Position numbers and translations under genes: made by a program. Of a stretch of DNA of 64,000 bases, positions 36,601-45,600 are shown piece by piece (positions within the stretch are counted from its first letter, which is position 1; the number at the start of each line of letters is the position of its first letter). Source of the DNA: Anthonomus grandis grandis (Eukaryota; Arthropoda; Insecta; Coleoptera; Curculionidae); contig NC_065554.1 in NCBI RefSeq assembly GCF_022605725.1, positions 13,597,100 to 13,661,099 of the forward strand, in the 5' to 3' direction. Under the pieces are notes generated by a model. That model saw only the letters and a list, made by a program, of their open reading frames with translations. It was not told the origin of the DNA and ran no database searches.

Positions 36601-39600
36601 ATATCCGTTCTAAGATGGCGTGACAAGCGCGATGTCCTTTTGTTGCCCACAAAACATTCAGACTCCATGGTACTCCCTCAAAATCGCATGGGCAATTTCA
36701 AACATAAGCCACAAATGGTTGTAGAATACAACGCTGAAAAATCTGCCCTTGATTTGTCTGATCAAATGACAGCATATCAATCACCCCTAAGGAAATCGTT
36801 GAAGTGGTACCGCAAATTAGCGTTTGAAATAATTTTGAATACTGATTTAGTAAACGCTTGGATAATATACAAACAGGTGACGAAAGAAAATATGCCAATT
36901 GTTGACCTTCGCAAACGGATAACCTACAAGTTATGTGAATCCTTTCCTGATAATAATGTTGAACCTGAAACACAAAGAATCCAAAAACGACATGAAATTG
37001 GAACTCTTCCGTACAACAAGAGGCGACCATGTACCAAATGTTACGAAAAGGTAAAGTCAGAAAGTGGATGGAAGCTCGCAAGAAACCTAAAAATAGTGAG
37101 AACCTATTGCCAATCTCGTTCTAATGAACCAAATTTATGTTTAGAATGCTTTAACGTAGTTCACAGGATTTAGTCAGTCTCTAATCTGTTGTACAATTTT
37201 TCTTTAACGCTTTCGAATTTTTAGAGAATATGATTTTTTTCAGTTTCGATGTTTATCCATTTTGATCTTTTTAACTTGTTCCTTCTTTATCTAAAATATA
37301 TTTTTGTTGACAACTATTTAAGTGATTTCATTATGCCATTTTTTACGAAATATGCCAATAAAATAAATTGTATATAAAAGAAAATATAAGTTAATATAAA
37401 AATATATTTATTAGACAAAAAAAAACGTAAATTTAAAACTGGTATGTGCGAACCTTTCCCACAGGCCGGCTCGGTCTATTTTCATGCCTACTTCCATAAG
37501 AGAAAAGACCGACGCGGCGGCGCTTGAGAGCGTTTGAACGAGCTATGACCGAGCTGGCCTGTGCGTAACATTCTATCTCGGTCTATAAAACCAATTTTTT
37601 TTTAGTTGGTTTAGTTTGTAACACTTTTTTCTCGGTCTTATAGACCGTGGTGGTAGTGAACGTGTTAACACTTATTTTTTTTGTAGTGACATGGTAAATA
37701 ATAGCCAATTTAGACTTGGCAAGGGCAAAACAACAACCGATAATTTTGTCATTAAACATACAACTGATGTCTCCAAGACTATAAGTCAGATTTAAATTTA
37801 GGATTATAAGTACCAAATTGTCTAGCCTTGCTTTTTTAACAAGGACTCAGCTGATGCCAGGGCCGTATCTAGGGGGGGGTTTTGGGGGTTCAAACCCCCC
37901 CCCCCCGAAAATCTTATACGACTGGTAACTATAACTCTTTTTTTTTTTATTACTTTTTAAAGTTTTAAAGGTGTCCAGGCTATAATTAGAGAAAAATATC
38001 CAGCAGCAATATATGTGCACTGTAGTGCTCATTCTTTAAATTTCGCTCTTCCCATTCCTGTAAGGTTCAGAGTATCAGAAATTGTATTGAAACAATAAAA
38101 TCTATTGCAAATTTAATAAAAATATCAGCTATGCGCACTGAGATATTAAAAAATTAAAATTAAAAAACATGTTCCAAATAGTAAATGGAGTAAGTTAACA
38201 ATCCATGTGTGAAACTCGGTGGGTGGAAAATCATGATGGACTAATTAGGTTTACTGAAGTTTTTAAATCCATTATTGAAACATTAAAAGAACTAAAACAA
38301 GTAAGAGACATCAAAACTTCTTCAAAAGCTTTGCAGTTCCTTCGAGCTATTATGACCAGTGAGTTTATTATCAGTATGTTAACAGAGTCCACTTTATTTG
38401 CTTTTACTCTACCGTTATGCAGAATTCTCCAGACTGTGGATTTTGATCTATTTAGCGCTGTTGAGCATGTGAATACTGTTATTAGTCAGGTCAGGAATAT
38501 GAGACTGAATATAAACCAAGAATTCAAAAATATTTGTAAAAAATCTGAAGCTGATATAAAGTCTATAGATGATGAAGAATGCATAAAAATACCTAGAATA
38601 GTTTCACGACAGCAGAATCGTTCTAATGCCATGGTAGCTACTGCAGAGGAATATTTTCGAATCACAGTTGTTTTCGAATCAAAAATTCCTTTTTTTGATC
38701 AATTTATAGAAGAACTAAAGAAAATCTGCAAGATTTGCAAATCACGAAAAATCACTTTCATTGTTATATTGTCTAGTACCAAATATGTGCGAAGCACACA
38801 TAGTAAAAATGGAAGACTTGTTACCATATGAGGAATTTTTGGACCTATATATGTTATCTGCAGAACTACAGTTGTGGAAACAAAAATGGATTAAGCTGCC
38901 TCAAACAGAAAGGCCAAAAAATGCTCTTGATGCATTATCAGCATGTAATCCATCTTTGTTTTCCAATATTCATACTCTGTTGCAAATTCTGGCTACGTTA
39001 CCTGTATCTACAGCCTCATCAGAACGATCATTTTCATCGCTAAGGCGTTTAAAAGACTATTTGCGCAATTTAACTGGTCAGAAGCGGCTAACAGGACTAT
39101 TGCCCTTTTAAGCGTGCATAGAAATATTATAATTGATACCGCAGAGGTCTTAAATCGTTTTGCAAGGGAAAAGCAAAGAAATATTCAGTTGTTATTATAA
39201 TTACTATTTTTAAAATTTTAACGTTGTTAAATGTGTTTTTTAGTTTAAACTGGTATCTTCTTTTAGTAAAACCTATTTATAAATTAAAGTTTTTTTTATC
39301 CCTAATATCTCAAATGTCACTGGCCTAACCCCTCCCAAAATTTTGGTCCAGATACGGCCCTGGCTGATGCTCACTAAGAAATGCCGTGTACTTGAATATT
39401 ACACTGCCGAATACTTAGTAATGAATTTTATTATAAAATAGAAAATTTTTATTTAGGAAAAGTTTAAAGCAAGTTAGATATAACGAGTTTAGAAGAAAGG
39501 ATAAAAATAAAGTAAATATATAGTAAAAAGAACTGAAGCAAAAAACGAGTTTTGATATTCTGCTAAAGATACCAAAAAAGTTATTTGATAATGGGGTAAA

Positions 39601-42600
39601 ACCATTTCTATTTTGTGCCTATACGAAAGGTTCTAGACTCAGTGGAACATATTATTTTAACAATTTATCTAGTGTTAGTTTTTCTTTAGATAGCCATAAC
39701 ATTCACAAGTACCAAGTGTAGCATAAAAGTTTCGAAACATTGCTGTAATAAATTAAAATAAAAAACTCAGTGTGTTAACAAATTCTAAAAAAAAACAAAA
39801 AAAAAACATTGCAAAAAGCATTTATGCAAAGTCAAAAACAAATTGTCTTGCAGTGCGCTAAAAATTAATCAATAAAGACATTGACATGAAATAAAACAAG
39901 CTTTCCATTGTATATTTTTATAACCCTCCTTAATAAAAGGCTTAAACTTAATTAGGTTCACAGTTTTGATGTTTTCAAAAATTAATAACATTGACATATA
40001 CCTCTCGTAGACAGGTTTCACAAGGTTCAACCATTATCAGAAGCCTCCCAATATGTCCAGCAAACCATACCGCCTGAAGGGTCATAAAAACTGGTGAAGG
40101 CGACTTTTTGAAAATTTCGGCCAATAAGAAGTAAGGAGTCACAATCAGATGCAGTAAACAGCTTAGAATTATAAGCTAGAGCAAATTAATTTATAACAGT
40201 AATATTATAATTTTTTTGTTACTTACAACCACTCCATAAGATGCTGAATCATTTAAAATTTCTACTGATTCTCTGATCTTGCCGTAGATATTCATAAGTT
40301 CTTGGATCCGTTCTTCTATAAAGTTGTATTAAAATTTAATAATTGTTTCAAAACGAATATATGAGACTTACCAGTATTTTTTTTAGGTTTTTCATCTGAA
40401 GTGGGTCCCGTGCTTACTTTTTCAAAAATCTGTACGTTTTCTACAAGCATTTCTTGTTTCTTGCCGTTATTAGTTAAAGAGTACGGTATGCAAAAAACCT
40501 TCTTTGGATTATTTTTCATTTTATTTCTTTCGATAAAAAGCTGCTCATTTAATGATCTGATACGCAAGTGAATGAAAAATACGAGGTGCCAGAAGAAAAT
40601 TTCTTGAAAGATCATCATGAAATAGAGCATATAATATCCAATGTAGTTTTGAACGTAAAAAGTCGGGTTGTTTGATATACGCCACTGCATACAGTAAATA
40701 AACATATCAAATAAGAATAAAGCTGTCGTTGCTGCTACGCCTCCGATTATTAAAATTATGGAAACTTTTTGGTACTTTCGGTATTCTGTTACTGGAAGCA
40801 TTTTATCTACCTAAAAATATACAAAAATCTCATCCATTATTCTCAAAGAGACCAACATACAAAATTGACAAAACAAAAAAAACACAAAGTCACGGTCTCA
40901 CAACATATAATCACAAGCTACACGTATTTCGCTCTAGCTGTTGATGCTCTATCAGGCCTAAAATTAAATTATTAGTTAAAACAAAACTAAAAATTTAAAT
41001 AAAAAAACAGTAAGAAACCTTTAAAAGCCATATACAAACTTCACACTTCATAAATAAACAATCATTTTTAAGTGGAGAAAAATTATAGAGGTCAGCAAAT
41101 GGTTAGTAAACGCTGATTTTGTATCACTGACATTGGTATTTTTATATTTTTCTACGTGTCCTTTAATGCGTGTTGAAATTTTTTTTACTAGATTGGCCAA
41201 TGTATACTGCGTTGCAATCCCCGCATTTTAAGAAGTAAACTCCTGATTTTGAAGAACGCTTGCCTTGTCCACTACACTGACCAATTGGTTCTTTAAATTT
41301 TTGACCGCCTTAAGCTATTTTGACATTTAGAGATTTAAAAGAATCTCGCTAAATTTAAGGAGCCTGAACCAAAAAAGGACAGGGATTTAAAGGTACTTTT
41401 TGTATCCTTATTATGAACTATATTTTATGTTAATTTATTTAAAAATGTGTAATAAATTATATGTATTGGGTGAAGGGGAAATCCGTTGTTAAAAGCAATA
41501 TGTTTGATACTATTAAGTTCTTTATAGCGAAAGCTTCTTTTGACGAGGAAATATTAAACAGTCTATATAAAGGGAAATTGAAGCAGGCAAATTTATAAGT
41601 GTAAGGAGAATTGGAAGGGTATTAAATAACATTATCGGTAGTGGTGGGCTTACGATATATTTAAACAATAACTTTACTCTTGCATTTCTTAATTAGAAGG
41701 TCTAAAAAAGGCAAAGTACCATCTCTTTCTTCTTCGATGGTGAATGAAATGTATAGGTGTAAAGAATTTACAAAGGTAAGGAAATTTAGCAAGTCTTCCT
41801 CCCTGCGATTCCAGATTATAAAAATGTCATCCACATACCTCTTATATACTATGAGATAATCTCCAAATCTATCCTCAACTATTTTTCTTTATAGTTGAAT
41901 CATGAAAATCTCGCTTAGAAGACGGGAAAGACATAGACCGATAGCTAAACCGGATACCTGTCTGAAAAGTTTATTGTCAAATTGGAAAAAGCTCTGGTTG
42001 ATCAATATATCGAGCAAATCTAAGAGACCATTAATGACAATTCGACTAAGAGATGTTTTTAATAAGAGAGTTCTCACTAACTGTAAATAGTCTTTAGGAA
42101 GAATACTGGTAAAAATATTTTTTTATATCCAAAGAAATAAGTTTAGATCCAAGAGGAATAATAGGATTTTTTAAACTGTTAGTTAGATCAACAGTATTCT
42201 TAGTCAAATAAATACTTTTAGAGGTAGTTCCCCCCTAAAAATATTATTTAACTAAGAGGAGAGAGAGCATAAGAATTAACAAAAGAATAACCACTGGTCT
42301 TATGGAAAAATTGGTCTTGAAGATTTTGGGAAGTCCATATCGGATTGGAGTTCTAGGATTTGTATTATTTCAAGTAATTTCTTATAAGTTTCAGACTTAA
42401 GCTTTTTTTATATATTTACATTTCTGTATATTCAAAGCCTTTGGAGTTAAAAGAAGACGCACAAATTAACGCATTGAATGAATAACACGACTGTATATTT
42501 TTTTAACTAACCTATTATATTTTGCCAAATAACTTATTACGATTTGAGGAAAAAACAACAAATCTTTCAATGCAATTTTTTTTACGATATTTTAATACTA

Positions 42601-45600
42601 CTTGATTTATTTAATTAATTTTAAAATAAAAAAAATACGTTTTAATAACATTTGTCTAGCATAGCGTAGTATACACAAACGGTAAACAAACAGAAAAAAA
42701 ATGTCGCTATTAAAATTTATTAAATAATTTTCAACTATATGAATGGATATTAAAGTGAAGAAAAAATATTTTCTAGGCCTATTTTCAATTATTTTAATAT
42801 AAAAGTTTTTACATGTGTTGTTCGAAATTATCAACTTTTTGTCTAACTAACTATCTAGCTCATTAATTTATATTTGCTGCAATCCTTTGGTAAAAATACA
42901 TAATATTTGGATTTGAGAATATACATCGTTTTCTAAGAACCGCTAGAGAAAGGAGTTATAAATATTGCTTAATTTAATTTTTTAGATACTGCACAGATCG
43001 TGCACTAGTTAAAGTGCCATGAATAAAATCGGTCCGATAATGTGCGTTCTGATAATTCCTGCTCAAACATTGATTCTAAAGGATTCTTGAAACTGCCCAG
43101 GACGAACAATTCTTTGATTTTGTTAATCCCAATATCTAATACTTTGTCGAATAAATATACCATTAGAAAATCACGACCCAGCAGTATACAAAATAAAGGA
43201 AACAAAGTTATTATTTTCTTGATATTGCTTTAGAAGCGAATTGCAGAATTGTAGCCTTCTTTTAAATTTCCTTTCATAAAAATGTAAATGAAGGTTATAC
43301 TTAAAAGTTCGGTACCTGCGTTTCTTTACTACTCCTCGTACAGACTCTCTACTGGCATTTAATAACATTATTGCTAGCGAGCTGCATACAATTCCCGAGC
43401 TTTGCGCTAATTTTTCCCATTAACTAAATGCATAAGTTGCTATTATTCCCTAAAAAGCTTAACTACTCTGCTATATACAGATCGTGTTATCGTGAGCTAC
43501 GTATTACCCAAAATAATAGCAACACCGCTTGGTTGCGGCTTGCAGGCGGCGGAATTTTTCGTTTTTATTTTTTGAAGAATATTTTCGTGTTTTTTTCACT
43601 ATGGCTGTTTATACCCCTTCCGAAAGAGTTCAACTAATTAAATGGTTTTATGGAGGCAATTCGGCAGTACAATATAGAGGTTTGTTTTCAGTGACATTTG
43701 AGAATAGACCGATTTCTTGTGTAAAAACGGTTTTAGATGTGGTTACAAATTTTAAGACTTCTTTAGGTCTTCAAGATTATAAAAAATGGCACACAAAACG
43801 TCAAGAACCACCTGTTGAAGTAGTCCAGGATATAGAACGGCGGAAAGAAATGGTTTGCAGTACCCTAGAACTTGATTCGACACGGTCCACTAGAAGTGTT
43901 GGAGAGGAACTGGGAATGAGCAATAAAACTGTTGCTCGTATCTGGAAAAAATATGGGTACAAATATTTCAAGTAAAAACTCAGGAAATATTTCCTGAAGA
44001 CTAGTGGCGAAGAATGGAATTTTGTGAAACCATGATGGAAAAGGCAAATGAAAACGAATATTTTTAAAAAAATATTTTGTTTTCTGATGAATATTCTTTT
44101 CCACTACATGGCAAACACAATCCTTCCATTGTTCGTTATTGGTCTCAGGAAAACGAGCACAGAAGTTTGCAGTTTCGTACCCAGTATCCTCAGAAATTGA
44201 ATGTTTGGGCAGGTATTTTGGGCGACAATGTTATAGGGCCATTTTTTATTAATGGCACTTTAAACGCCCAAAAATACCTTGAGTTGCTGCAAAACCAAGT
44301 TCTTCCTGCCATTCAAATCCTACCTGATGTAGACCTGGGATCGGTTTATTTTCAGCAAGATGGCTGTCCTGCTCATAACGCGGCTAGGGTAAAAGAATTG
44401 TTAACAAATACTTTTCTTAACCGCCTTATTAGTGGGACTGGCGATATTAAAAGGCCTCCTAGATCTCCAGATTTGTCTTCAAATGACTTTTATCTGTGGG
44501 GTTACGTTAAGCAGACTATTTAGAAGCATGAATTTAGTAGCCCAACAAATTTAGAGGAGTTGCGAAATAAAATTGTCGAAGGTGTCCATTCCATTTTACC
44601 TGAAACTATTTTGGAGGTGCGAAATAGCTTTTACGATAGGTTAAAGGTTAAAACAAAGTTTAGCGAAAAAAAGCGGTTTATTTTAGCCTTTTATTTAAAA
44701 AATTATATATTGTTAAGTTTGTTTATTAGAGTTTTATTTCTGATTTTTTATTACATTTTTATCAGAGTTGATATTTTATTTTTTATTAGAATAACGCTCT
44801 ATTTTTCATTATACAAAACACAGCATATGCGGGTTTTACACATTGTCATATCTGTAAAACCCGCATTTGAATAAATATTTTAAAAATGCCTGGATTTTCG
44901 CGTTATTTTGGGACATTTTGTCGCCAAACGATGCAGCTCCCACGAAAGTCAGATGTTTGTTTACTAATCCCGTCCTCGGGCCGGCCGGGGCGGTGCTCTG
45001 TCGCAGGTACTCGTACACGCGCGACGTTGCAAAATTTCACCTCTATGCGGTTTCCTATAAGTAACGAACGAAAATACGATCTGTATATGCTTATTTAATT
45101 GGTGCTTATCCAACCTAATATATATACTTCTACAAGAAATAATGTGTAGAAAACCTATAAATATAATTTAAGCTTGAAATTAGTAGCTCATTTGTTTAAA
45201 GTAAATGATGCTGTAAGAATTAATTTTTCTATAATAAATTTATCAAAATCTAAAAATAAACGGGCGCAGTCGGTAGGATACAGCAATGGTCTTCGAATCA
45301 CACGAACCCACTGACTTAGTCTACGAAGAAGTTTAGCTTCCAACTCTCAATTGGACCGAAGTAACTCGACAGCAACCCGTCTTAACCTAAATCTTGTCAA
45401 TCTTAAAGCAACGGATAAGATCCAACATAATCTGAAGAAACAACCAAGAAATTTAGAAGAAATTACATTTCCTATATATTGGACCAGAAGCAGTGCTTGG
45501 ACAATTTTTATTCACCTAATGTTAAAAATAGGTATTTTGTACTTTCTCTACACGAAACTGTATTTAAAGAGAAACGGGTTGAAACTAAAACAAGAGATAA

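Noticed and set aside
36698..37081. 127-codon minus-strand open frame
   Set aside because: Complement of the piggyBac B transposase coding region, with no independent family signal.
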